From: Fluviibacter sp039805725
Lineage (GTDB): Bacteria > Pseudomonadota > Gammaproteobacteria > Burkholderiales > Rhodocyclaceae
Length of the DNA: 64,000 nucleotides
Reading direction: 5' to 3'
Assembly (NCBI GenBank): GCA_039805725.1
Contig: JBDLTT010000051.1
Coordinates: 9,329-73,328, forward strand
Part shown: positions 43,982 to 52,593 of the stretch, piece after piece
Numbering within the stretch: position 1 is the stretch's first letter
Layout: every line of letters starts with the position of its first letter
Made by a program: the position numbers and the translations under genes
Notes under the pieces: generated by a model
Told to the model about the DNA's origin: nothing
The model's input: the letters and a program-made list of their open reading frames with translations, nothing else
Database searches by the model: none

Positions 43982-44641
43982 TTAACCCGTCTTTTTCATC
44001 CAGTTTGATAGATCATGGATCGAGTCTACCACCCCTACGGGTTGACATTCCAGTAGCGCATCCAGGGGGTGTGCCCCATGCGTTATCGCCAAACCATGAG
44101 CACCCGCATTCAACGCCATCTGCAAATCATGCGTGGTGTCGCCAATCATCAGCGTACGCTCCGGGTCGACGCCGAACTGCCCAATAATTTCTTCCAGCAT
44201 TTGCGGGTGCGGCTTACTCCGGGTCTGATCGGCGGTTCGGGTCGTATCAAAATAATGCCCCAGACCGCTGTGGCCCAGCGCCCGATCGAGCCCCACCCGG
44301 CTTTTACCGGTGGCCACCGCCAACCAGCGGTGCTCGGCTCTCAGTTCCTGTAATAGGGGCTCAACGCCTTCGAACAGGGTGAGTTCGTGATCGCCGGACA
44401 GGTAATGCCGCCGATAAGCGTTGACCAGCTCATCGTAACGGGATTCTTGTAGATCGGGCACGGCGTATTGCAAGGCTTCGCGTAACCCCATCCCGATCAC
44501 ATAACGCGCCTTTTCATCGCTCGGCGGTGCGACGCCGATGTCGCGGCTGGCTGCCTGAATCGCTTTGACGATGGCGCCCGTAGAATCGAGCAAGGTGCCA
44601 TCCCAGTCAAATACTACAAGATCATAAGCGCGGTTCTTCAT
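43982..44641 (-). CDS. HAD-family phosphatase (phosphoglycolate phosphatase-like)
   Basis: A 219-residue HAD subfamily IA hydrolase. Motif I is VVFDWDGTLLDST, motif II VATGKSR, and motifs III/IV lie in SKPHPQML and MIGDTTHDLQMALNAGA. The ATG at 44639-44641 lies 8 bp past the rluC stop. The same rluC-HAD pair occurs in pseudomonads. The physiological substrate is not clear; Gph-like activity is a guess. Confidence 0.88.
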   Translation of the reverse strand: MKNRAYDLVVFDWDGTLLDSTGAIVKAIQAASRDIGVAPPSDEKARYVIGMGLREALQYAVPDLQESRYDELVNAYRRHYLSGDHELTLFEGVEPLLQELRAEHRWLAVATGKSRVGLDRALGHSGLGHYFDTTRTADQTRSKPHPQMLEEIIGQFGVDPERTLMIGDTTHDLQMALNAGAHGLAITHGAHPLDALLECQPVGVVDSIHDLSNWMKKTG

Positions 44642-44648
44642 GTTGTTT

Positions 44649-45773
44649 CTAGTTTTTTTTGGCCGCACAATGATCAAGAAATCGCTGCAATTCGCCCGGT
44701 AAGGGCGCTTCTATATGGAGCGGTTCGCCGCTCACCGGGTGTTTGCAACGCAGGCTGGCCGCATGCAGAAACATCCGATCCAGTGCACCGCTGGCCGCCA
44801 ACGATTTATTCAGGGCAAAGTTGCCGTATTTATCATCGCCCACAATCGGGTGACCCAAGCTGGCCAGGTGCACCCGAATCTGGTGCGTCCGCCCGGTTTT
44901 GAGCTGCGCTTCGACCAGGGCAAAGCCCGGATACTGCTTTTTCAGGCGGAAATGCGTCTCGGCCGGCCGGGTTTCGGGGTGCGTCAGATCGCGACCGCGG
45001 GCAACCCGCACCCGCCGCTCTCCTTCGGGCGTCAGGTACTTAAAGAGGGGTTCCGTCACCTTGAGCGTCGCGCCGGGCTTTTCTTGCGCCCACTCACCCG
45101 CTACCAGCGCCAGATACCGCTTGTCGCCCCTCTGACTGCGGAACATCTCGTGCAGCCCCACCAACGCCGGACGGCGTTTGGCAATCAGCAACACCCCGGA
45201 GGTTTCCCGGTCCAGGCGGTGCGCCAACTCCAGAAAGCGTGCCGTCGGCCGCTGCGCCCGCAGCGCCTCGATCGCCCCCCAGGCCAGACCACTCCCGCCG
45301 TGGACCGCAATGCCACAAGGCTTATTGATGGCCAGCAAGCCATCATCTTCATAAAGCACCGGCAAATCGACTTCCGGTGCCACGGGCGGCTGCGCCTCAA
45401 CGAAGGCTTCCTGCCGTACAGGGGGTAAACGCAGCTCATCACCGACGTTCAGGCGCTGATCGGGCTGACAACGACCACCATTAATCCGCACCTCGCCACT
45501 ACGCACGATCCGGTAAATCCGGCTTTTAGGCACGCCCTTGAGGTGACGCAACAGATAGTTGTCTAGTCGTTGTCCTGCCTCGTCTTCGGTCACCCTGTGT
45601 CGTTGAACCACGGGAGTCTGGACGATTGGCTCGACGACGGATGTCATGACCGACTTTTTGACGGGTTGCGCACGGCCAATCGCCTGTTTTTTTTGGAAAA
45701 TTGGCTTTTTAGCCGCCCTGGACGCAGTTTTTTTACCTAAAGTGGTTGAGGACGGTTGATTACTGCGTGACAT
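44649..45773 (-). CDS. rluC: 23S rRNA pseudouridine synthase RluC
   Basis: A 374-residue enzyme forming pseudouridine at 23S positions 955, 2504 and 2580. It has an S4 RNA-binding domain (AGQRLDNYLLRHLKGVPKSR) and the catalytic Asp in LAHRLDRETSGVLLIAK. About 55 basic, low-complexity residues (Lys/Arg/Ser/Thr) precede the S4 domain, more than in E. coli RluC (319 residues). An ATG at codon 43 would remove most of this tail. It is divergent from rne, as in E. coli. Confidence 0.94.
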   Translation of the reverse strand: MSRSNQPSSTTLGKKTASRAAKKPIFQKKQAIGRAQPVKKSVMTSVVEPIVQTPVVQRHRVTEDEAGQRLDNYLLRHLKGVPKSRIYRIVRSGEVRINGGRCQPDQRLNVGDELRLPPVRQEAFVEAQPPVAPEVDLPVLYEDDGLLAINKPCGIAVHGGSGLAWGAIEALRAQRPTARFLELAHRLDRETSGVLLIAKRRPALVGLHEMFRSQRGDKRYLALVAGEWAQEKPGATLKVTEPLFKYLTPEGERRVRVARGRDLTHPETRPAETHFRLKKQYPGFALVEAQLKTGRTHQIRVHLASLGHPIVGDDKYGNFALNKSLAASGALDRMFLHAASLRCKHPVSGEPLHIEAPLPGELQRFLDHCAAKKN

Positions 45774-45783
45774 GGCTTATACT
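45756..45783 (+). promoter_or_regulatory. Sigma-70 promoter of rne
   Basis: TTGATT (45756-45761) and TATACT (45778-45783) are 16 bp apart, a near-consensus pair. It overlaps the rluC start codon on the other strand, so transcription of the two genes may interfere. Confidence 0.75.
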
Positions 45784-45789
45784 TTACAC

Positions 45790-46206
45790 GTTTGTGCTGC
45801 CAGCAGGTGGGTTTGCGATCATTCGCCCAACCAACCTGCCCAGATTCTCGAGCCAAAATCGCCTTCGGCGAGTTCGTGATTCGAGGGGTTCTGTCGCAGC
45901 CGAACCGGGCCACGACGACTCGCCTAGACGAACACAAGAAGCCGTCACCGACTGACACACGCCCGGCGTATGCAGTCCCGAATGCAGTCACGGCAGAGCC
46001 GCCGCCGATTTCGGCCAGGCACGCTCTGCCGGTTACAGACCGGTTCACCTTGTCCGTTCGTCCGGCTTGGGATCCATCAAGGATATCCCCTGCCTCGCCT
46101 TGAGAGCACGCCGCCCGGAAAGCCCTGAATCAGTCCAGGTACAGCCAGACACTGTCGGCTGGCACCTGCGGGATTGCCCGCGCCGGTGCTTTTGGAGCAC
46201 CACGCA
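45790..46206 (+). other. Long 5' leader of rne, probably autoregulatory
   Basis: About 415 non-coding bases separate the promoter from the rne start codon. In E. coli a 361-nt leader with a conserved hairpin lets RNase E control its own mRNA; the length here is similar. Visible hairpin seeds include TCGCC-TTC-GGCGA near 45859 and the repeated G/C-rich segments before 46150. No long open frame with a ribosome-binding site is present. Confidence 0.55.
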
Positions 46207-48795
46207 ATGAAACGCATGCTATTTAATGCGACGCAAGCTGAAGAACTACGCGTCGCCATCGTCGAAGGTCAGAAACTGATCGACCTCGACATCGAATCCG
46301 CCGCCAAAGAACAACGTAAGAGCAACATCTATAAGGGTGTCATTACCCGTATCGAGCCTTCGCTCGAAGCCGTGTTTGTAAACTACGGCGCTGAACGCCA
46401 TGGATTCCTGCCCTTCAAGGAAATTGCCCGCGAGTACTACGCCCCGAACGGCGAAGGTAGCCGCGCCAAAATGCAGGAAACCCTGAAAGAAGGTCAGGAA
46501 CTGATCGTCCAGGTCGACAAAGACGAGCGCGGTAACAAAGGCGCCGCGCTCACGACCTATATTTCACTGGCGGGTCGTTATCTGGTGCTGATGCCGAACA
46601 ACCCGCGCGGCGGTGGCGTCTCTCGCCGTGTCGAAGGCGATGACCGTTCGGAACTGCGCGATGCCATGGCGCAACTGACCGTGCCGGAAGGCATGAGCCT
46701 GATCGCCCGTACCGCCGCCATTGGTCGTACCGCCGAAGAACTGCAATGGGATTTGAACTACCTGATGCAGCTGTGGACCGCCATTGATTCGGTGGCTAAA
46801 GACAACACCGGCCCGCTACTCATATTCCAGGAAGGTAGCCTCGTCATTCGCGCCATCCGCGACTACTTTCAACCGGACATCGGTGAGATTCTCATCGATA
46901 CTGACGACATCTTCGAACAAGCCCAGGCTTTTATGAGTCAGGTGATGCCGCACAACGTCAACCGCGTAAAGCGTTACCGTGACGATGTGCCGCTGTTCTC
47001 GCGCTTCCAGATCGAACACCAGATCGAATCGGCCTACGCCCGTCAGGTCAACCTGCCGTCCGGCGGCGCCATCGTGATCGACCATACCGAAGCGCTGGTC
47101 TCGGTTGACGTCAACTCCGGTCGCGCTACCAAGGGTAGCGACATCGAAGAAACCGCCTTCAAGACCAACCTGGAAGCCGCCGACGAAATCGCCCGTCAGC
47201 TCCGTCTCCGCGACTTGGGCGGTCTGATCGTCATCGACTTCATCGACATGGAGAGCGCCCGCAACCAGCGCGAAGTCGAGAACCATCTGCGCGATGCCCT
47301 GCACCACGACCGTGCCCGCGTACAAACCAGCAAAATCAGCCGCTTCGGTCTGCTTGAGCTGTCGCGTCAGCGCCTGCGACCGGCACTCGCCGAAACCTCT
47401 TATATCCCCTGCCCGCGTTGTACCGGCACGGGTCATATCCGTTCGACCGAATCGGCCGCGCTGCACATCCTACGCATCCTCGAAGAAGAGTCGATGAAGG
47501 AAAATACGGCCGCCGTGCACGCCCAAGTGCCAGTGGACGTCGCCACCTTCCTGCTCAACGAGAAGCGCGCCGACATTCAGGCGATCGAACTGCGTCATAA
47601 GATCACCATCCTGTTGTTGCCGAACAAACATCTGGAAACCCCGGCGCACCAGATTCAACGTCTGCGTCACGATGAACTGAATCAGGACGATCATCGCGAG
47701 CCGTCCTACAAGATGGTCGACCAACCCCTGATCGAATCACCGGTCTTCTCGGTCGAGCAGAAGAACCAGAATCGTCAGTCTGCCGCCATCCGCAATGTGT
47801 CGCCGGCACAACCGGCGCCGGTCTCCATTGAAACAACCGCGCAACCGGTTCAGGAAGAAAAGAGTGGTGGTTTCATCACCAAGCTGTTCAGCTGGCTAAG
47901 TGGTGATACCAAGAAAAAGCCGCCGGTAGAGACCGCACGTCCGCGCACCCCGCGTGAGGGTGGTCGTGATGCCAACCGCGGCAACAACCGCCGCAATGCC
48001 CAGGGCGATGGCGAAGGCCGTCAACGTGGTCCGCGTGGCGAAGGTCGCCAACGCAATCCGCGTGGCGAAGGCCAGGAAGGCCGTCGTAACAACGGCAACC
48101 GTGGCGAGCGTGCTGCCAACGCCGAGGCCGGCCAGGAAGAGAACAGCGGCAACGCTAACAGCCGCCGCCGGGGGAGCCGTGGTGGGCGCGATCGCAACAA
48201 CTCGCCAGCAACCGAGTCAATGACTGAAAACGCCGCTGTCGACGCAGTCGATACCAACGTGCCGGCCGTCGAAGGCCAGAGCGAAACCGGTAGCCAGGGC
48301 AATAGTCGCCGCCGTGGTCGTCGTGGTGGTCGTCGCGAGCGTGGTGAACGCAACACGACCAGTGACAACCAAACGGATACCAATGACACCGCTGCGAGCG
48401 ATGTCGCGGTTACACCGAGCGAGGCTGACGTTGCTGCCCCTGCTTTCGAACTGAGCACCTCACCGGCCCCGACCCCTGTGGTAGAAGCCATACCCGTCGC
48501 GCCTGCACCCGCACCGGTTGTTGAAGCAGCTGCCGTTGCTGTTGCGCCTGCCCCAGTCGTCCTGGAAGCCGCCCCAGAACCGGTTAAGGCATCTGTTCTA
48601 CAAGCTGCACCGGTAGTGATTGAAACGGTTTCGCTCGAAGCGGTCGGCCTGCAGATGATTGAAACGGATCCTACCAAGCAAGCCAGCGTGGCCGCCGCCC
48701 CAGCTGAAAAGCCGGTACGTCAACCGCGTAAGCCGCGCATCAAGCCGGTCGTGGTCGAGGAGCCATTGCAAATGGTGGAGACCCGTAAGGACTAA
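46207..48795 (+). CDS. rne: Ribonuclease E
   Basis: An 862-residue essential endoribonuclease and degradosome scaffold. The catalytic half has the S1 domain (about residues 35-120), the two metal-binding aspartates in VSVDVNSGRATKG and GLIVIDFIDM, and the zinc link CPRCTGTG. From about residue 510 the protein is disordered. There is an Arg/Gly-rich stretch with repeats of RGEGRQR type, likely for RNA binding. Next comes a Pro/Ala/Val-rich linker. The tail carries two copies of a short motif, LQMIET and LQMVET. GGAG precedes the ATG by about 10 bases. Confidence 0.97.
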   Translation: MKRMLFNATQAEELRVAIVEGQKLIDLDIESAAKEQRKSNIYKGVITRIEPSLEAVFVNYGAERHGFLPFKEIAREYYAPNGEGSRAKMQETLKEGQELIVQVDKDERGNKGAALTTYISLAGRYLVLMPNNPRGGGVSRRVEGDDRSELRDAMAQLTVPEGMSLIARTAAIGRTAEELQWDLNYLMQLWTAIDSVAKDNTGPLLIFQEGSLVIRAIRDYFQPDIGEILIDTDDIFEQAQAFMSQVMPHNVNRVKRYRDDVPLFSRFQIEHQIESAYARQVNLPSGGAIVIDHTEALVSVDVNSGRATKGSDIEETAFKTNLEAADEIARQLRLRDLGGLIVIDFIDMESARNQREVENHLRDALHHDRARVQTSKISRFGLLELSRQRLRPALAETSYIPCPRCTGTGHIRSTESAALHILRILEEESMKENTAAVHAQVPVDVATFLLNEKRADIQAIELRHKITILLLPNKHLETPAHQIQRLRHDELNQDDHREPSYKMVDQPLIESPVFSVEQKNQNRQSAAIRNVSPAQPAPVSIETTAQPVQEEKSGGFITKLFSWLSGDTKKKPPVETARPRTPREGGRDANRGNNRRNAQGDGEGRQRGPRGEGRQRNPRGEGQEGRRNNGNRGERAANAEAGQEENSGNANSRRRGSRGGRDRNNSPATESMTENAAVDAVDTNVPAVEGQSETGSQGNSRRRGRRGGRRERGERNTTSDNQTDTNDTAASDVAVTPSEADVAAPAFELSTSPAPTPVVEAIPVAPAPAPVVEAAAVAVAPAPVVLEAAPEPVKASVLQAAPVVIETVSLEAVGLQMIETDPTKQASVAAAPAEKPVRQPRKPRIKPVVVEEPLQMVETRKD

Positions 48796-48817
48796 ACATC
48801 CTCCGGCAAACCCCAAC

Positions 48818-48855
48818 AAAAAACCGCGCCTGTGCAAACTGAGCGCGGTTTTTTT
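48818..48855. terminator. Bidirectional terminator between rne and the convergent phosphatase gene
   Basis: AAAAACCGCGC and GCGCGGTTTTTTT flank a loop of about 13 nt; both strands end in T-runs. It serves rne and could also serve the convergent phosphatase gene. Confidence 0.9.
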
Positions 48856-48873
48856 GCCCCGGAGAAACGTTGA

Positions 48874-49395
48874 TTAGTGTGTTCGAGCAACCTTGCGCGC
48901 CCCTTTGGCGCTGCTTTTGGCCGATGAGCGCTCACGCATGATGCTATCCAGCAATCCCTCCGCCGCATCCTCGATCATGTCGAGTACGAGATCGAAGTCA
49001 TGCGCCAATCCGTAGTAGGGATCCGGCACTTCATCGTCATCGAACTGGCGTGCGTAACTCATAAATAGTTTGAGACGCGGCAAATGGCTCACCGGGCAAA
49101 GTTTGCGCAACGCATCCAGATTGCTGCGATCCATCGCGAGTACAAGATCAAAATATTCCAGATCTTCGGGGGCGACTTTCCGTGCCACAATCTGTGACAG
49201 ATCGTATTTGCGCTCGGCGGCCGCACGTTGCGTACGCGCATCCGGTGACTCGCCCACGTGGTAGCCATGCGTACCCGCCGAATCGATTTCCAGCTCGGCA
49301 AGCAAGCCGCGTTGCGCAGCCAACCGGCGAAAGACGGCCTCGGCCGTTGGCGAACGGCAAATGTTGCCCATACATACGAATAGCACTTTAGTCAT
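48874..49395 (-). CDS. Low-molecular-weight protein tyrosine phosphatase
   Basis: A 173-residue phosphatase. The P-loop FVCMGNICRSPTAEAVF (C-x5-R-S) and the general acid in VPDPYYG are intact. The ATG at 49393-49395 follows AGGAGG. The C-terminal 20 residues form a basic Ser/Ala/Lys tail (RSSAKSSAKGARKVART) beyond the usual fold. No tyrosine kinase or exopolysaccharide gene is near, so the substrate is unknown. Confidence 0.93.
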   Translation of the reverse strand: MTKVLFVCMGNICRSPTAEAVFRRLAAQRGLLAELEIDSAGTHGYHVGESPDARTQRAAAERKYDLSQIVARKVAPEDLEYFDLVLAMDRSNLDALRKLCPVSHLPRLKLFMSYARQFDDDEVPDPYYGLAHDFDLVLDMIEDAAEGLLDSIMRERSSAKSSAKGARKVARTH

Positions 49396-49573
49396 TCGCC
49401 CTCCTTTCATCCTGACATCGCACGGCAACCAACATCCGAACGAAGTCTGTTGATCTTTCCCGTCGGTGCGATCAATTCTTCTCCGGATATTGTTTCATAA
49501 TTATGCAGGTGTTGACCAGCCCAAAAACAACCGGCATAGGTTCCGAGCGTGGTTTACCCGATACACTATCGCC

Positions 49574-50404
49574 ATGTCCAATCGCTACCCACAATTACGA
49601 TACGCACTTGCCATTGGCATATTGCTCAGCCTATCGCTCGCCGCCTGCAGTTCGGGGCCCTTCAAGTGGAACCAATCAGGTGAGTCTGCGGCCGTACAAG
49701 ACAATCCGGATCTCCCCAAACCCAAGGCGGTCGACTACACCGTACTGATCGCACCGAGCGGTGCCATCCGCACCCAGTACATCTCGGATAGAACCGCCAC
49801 GGCTGCTGGCGTTGTCGGTAGCATGGTGGTGGGTCCGATTGCCGGTGCGATTGGTGGGCTCGTCGGTTCGACCGCCAGCAGTACCGCTGCGTCATCAGCA
49901 GAAGAAAAAGCTTCCAGAAACATTGATAGCAGTGATATCGCCCAGGCTGTCGCGCCGATGCAGCTTCAATCCATCTTCGCCGGTGCGCTGGCCGATAAGC
50001 TCAATCTTTGTGGTATTCGCGCCGCCGTCCATCCCACCCTACTGAATCCGGACAAGCCTGACTGGTCGACCACGCATCTGGTTGTACCCCCTGAATTGAT
50101 GCGGAATGCCGAGCCCCACCGCTTCTTTGTGGAAACCGGTGTCCTCGGGCTGCAGGTCCGCGCCGCACTGACGGATACGACCATGGAAGGCAACGCTTAC
50201 GCACGGGTATACGAAACCCGATCGCTGAAACAAATTGGCCGTTACGCCAAAAAGACCGGCAGCAGTGGTTCGATTACGCTAAACAACTATGGTGCCGGCA
50301 CCCCTCAGGAAACCACCGAACTACAAAGGTCGGCCAAGCTCGTCGCACAATATCTGGCCAGTGGCATCGCCAGCGATATGTGCGCCATTATGCGGCGCTT
50401 TTAA
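49574..50404 (+). CDS. Outer-membrane lipoprotein with glycine zipper, unknown function
   Basis: A 276-residue protein from the ATG at 49574. The signal peptide ends in SLSLAACSSG (lipobox LAAC). A glycine-zipper segment (GVVGSMVVGPIAGAIGGLVG) lies near residues 75-95, and the rest is soluble. I do not recognise a family. Its stop codon directly abuts the uvrB stop. The frame is open 36 codons upstream, but those lack a signal peptide. Confidence 0.82.
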   Translation: MSNRYPQLRYALAIGILLSLSLAACSSGPFKWNQSGESAAVQDNPDLPKPKAVDYTVLIAPSGAIRTQYISDRTATAAGVVGSMVVGPIAGAIGGLVGSTASSTAASSAEEKASRNIDSSDIAQAVAPMQLQSIFAGALADKLNLCGIRAAVHPTLLNPDKPDWSTTHLVVPPELMRNAEPHRFFVETGVLGLQVRAALTDTTMEGNAYARVYETRSLKQIGRYAKKTGSSGSITLNNYGAGTPQETTELQRSAKLVAQYLASGIASDMCAIMRRF

Positions 50405-52483
50405 TTACTCACCCAGCGGCGCCGCACCGAATACCCGCTCCTTGAGCCGGAATAGCTGATCACGGGTCTGCGCGGCCGCCTCGAATTCCAGATTCTTGGC
50501 GTGCTTCTGCATGGCCTGTTCCAGCTTGCGGATCTCCTGCGCCAGCTCTTTTTCGGACATCGACTCGTAGGCCTTTTGCCCCTGGGTGGCTTTCGGTAGA
50601 TTGCTAACGCCATCGATGGCGTTGTAACCGGTCGTATAAACGCCGTCGATAATGTCTTTGATGCGCTTCTGCACGCCGCGCGGCACGATACCATGCGCCT
50701 TGTTGAATTCCAGCTGCTTGTGGCGACGTCGCTCCGTTTCATCGATGGCACGGCGCATCGAGCCGGTCATCTTGTCGGCGTAGAGAATCGCTGTACCATT
50801 CAAGTGCCGAGCCGCCCGACCGATGGTCTGGATCAACGAGGTTTCCGACCGCAGAAAGCCTTCCTTGTCGGCATCGAGAATGGCTACGAGTGACACTTCG
50901 GGAATATCGAGACCTTCGCGCAACAGGTTAATGCCGACCAGCACCTGAAATACGCCCAGACGCAAATCGCGGATGATCTCGACCCGTTCCACCGTGTCGA
51001 TGTCGGAGTGCAAATAACGCACCTTCACGCCATTCTCGGTCAGATAATCGGTCAGGTCTTCGGCCATCCTTTTGGTGAGCGTGGTCACCAGCACGCGCTC
51101 TTCCAGGGCGACCCGCTTACGGATCTCGCCGAGCAGATCATCGACTTGCGTCGTTGCCGGGCGCACTTCCACCACCGGATCGACCAGACCGGTCGGCCGG
51201 ACCACTTGTTCCACGACCTGCCCCGCGTGCTGCTTCTCGTAGTCGGCCGGCGTGGCACTCACAAAAATTGCCTGGCGCATTCGCTGTTCGAATTCGTCGA
51301 ACTTCAAAGGCCGGTTATCCAGCGCCGATGGCAAACGGAAGCCATAATTGACCAGATTTTCCTTACGCGAGCGATCACCACGATACATCCCGCCCACCTG
51401 GCCAATCGCGACGTGCGACTCGTCAATAAAGATCAGAGCGTTATCCGGCAGATAGTCGATCAGCGTCGGTGGTGGCTCACCGGCCTGCCGACCGGACAAA
51501 TGGCGCGAGTAGTTTTCGATGCCTTTGCAGAAGCCGATCTCACTCAACATCTCGATATCAAATTTAGTCCGCTGCTCGATGCGTTGCGCCTCAACCAGTT
51601 TGGCTTCGGCTAAAAAAGCCGCCTTCTGTACATTCAGTTCTTCTTTGATGCCCTCAACCGCGCGCAGAACCGTGGCTCGTGGCGTTACATAATGGCTAGA
51701 CGGATAAACCGTGAAGCGCGACAACCGCTGACGGATCTCGCCGGTCAGCGGATCAAACAACTGGAGTCGCTCGATCTCATCGTCAAACAACTCAATCCGC
51801 ACCGCGTGTTCGGCGTGCTCGGCCGGGAACACATCAATCACATCGCCGCGCACGCGAAACGTCCCGCGCTGAAAATCCATCTCGTTGCGCGTGTACTGCA
51901 TCTCGGCCAGCCGTTTGAGCAAGTCACGTTGGGCGACCTTGTCACCCTCACGCACATGCATGATCATCTGGTGGTACTCGTCGCGGTCACCGATACCGTA
52001 AATACACGATACCGTCGCAACGATAATACAATCGTTGCGCTCGATCAGACTCTTGGTCGCCGACAGGCGCATCTGCTCGATATGCTCGTTGATCGATGAA
52101 TCTTTTTCAATAAACAGATCCCGGCTCGGCACATAGGCTTCCGGCTGGTAATAGTCGTAATAAGAAACGAAATACTCGACCGCGTTTTCAGGAAAGAATT
52201 CCTTGAACTCGGCATACAGCTGCGCGGCGAGCGTCTTGTTCGGCGCCAGCACCAGCGCCGGGCGTCCGCTGCGCGCAATCACATTCGCCATGGTATAGGT
52301 CTTGCCCGACCCCGTGACCCCGAGCAGCGTCTGGAACGACAGGCCGTCTTCCAGACCGGAAATCAGCTGATCGATCGCCGCCGGCTGATCGCCGGCCGGG
52401 GGAAACGGCTGATGAAGCCGGAAAGGGCTCCCCGCAAAGGTCACCACTTCGGCGTTTGCCGCAGGCGTAAAACTATCGTCCAT
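50405..52483 (-). CDS. uvrB: Excinuclease ABC subunit B
   Basis: A 692-residue damage-verification helicase from the ATG at 52481-52483. The Walker A motif is GVTGSGKT. The beta-hairpin region YYDYYQPEAYVPSRDLFIEK inserts between the DNA strands. IFIDESH is motif II, QTIGRAARH motif VI, and the C-terminal UVR domain pairs with UvrC. The N-terminus is about 20 residues longer than in E. coli. An inverted repeat (CTGTGC-N6-GCACAG) lies upstream. Confidence 0.97.
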   Translation of the reverse strand: MDDSFTPAANAEVVTFAGSPFRLHQPFPPAGDQPAAIDQLISGLEDGLSFQTLLGVTGSGKTYTMANVIARSGRPALVLAPNKTLAAQLYAEFKEFFPENAVEYFVSYYDYYQPEAYVPSRDLFIEKDSSINEHIEQMRLSATKSLIERNDCIIVATVSCIYGIGDRDEYHQMIMHVREGDKVAQRDLLKRLAEMQYTRNEMDFQRGTFRVRGDVIDVFPAEHAEHAVRIELFDDEIERLQLFDPLTGEIRQRLSRFTVYPSSHYVTPRATVLRAVEGIKEELNVQKAAFLAEAKLVEAQRIEQRTKFDIEMLSEIGFCKGIENYSRHLSGRQAGEPPPTLIDYLPDNALIFIDESHVAIGQVGGMYRGDRSRKENLVNYGFRLPSALDNRPLKFDEFEQRMRQAIFVSATPADYEKQHAGQVVEQVVRPTGLVDPVVEVRPATTQVDDLLGEIRKRVALEERVLVTTLTKRMAEDLTDYLTENGVKVRYLHSDIDTVERVEIIRDLRLGVFQVLVGINLLREGLDIPEVSLVAILDADKEGFLRSETSLIQTIGRAARHLNGTAILYADKMTGSMRRAIDETERRRHKQLEFNKAHGIVPRGVQKRIKDIIDGVYTTGYNAIDGVSNLPKATQGQKAYESMSEKELAQEIRKLEQAMQKHAKNLEFEAAAQTRDQLFRLKERVFGAAPLGE

Positions 52484-52505
52484 GTTAGAATTTTCGTGCT
52501 GGTTC

Positions 52506-52523
52506 CTGTGCCCAATCGCACAG
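52506..52523. promoter_or_regulatory. Inverted repeat upstream of uvrB, possible repressor site
   Basis: CTGTGC and GCACAG are perfect inverted halves six bases apart, 23-40 bp upstream of the uvrB start. The core CTGT-N10-ACAG is two bases longer than the standard CTGT-N8-ACAG LexA box, so LexA binding is doubtful. Confidence 0.35.
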
Positions 52524-52593
52524 TTTAACGCCTCATTCTTCAAGTTTCCTCATTTTCTCCATGCCGGTTTCGCCGGCGCCCTCCGGAGCTGTT

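Noticed and set aside
48000..48220. Possible tandem-repeat element or CRISPR-like array in rne
   Set aside because: The repetition is codon-level and encodes the Arg/Gly-rich RNA-binding region of RNase E; repeats are imperfect and in frame.
52506..52523. Standard LexA box at uvrB
   Set aside because: The spacer is CTGT-N10-ACAG rather than N8, so I list it only as an inverted repeat.
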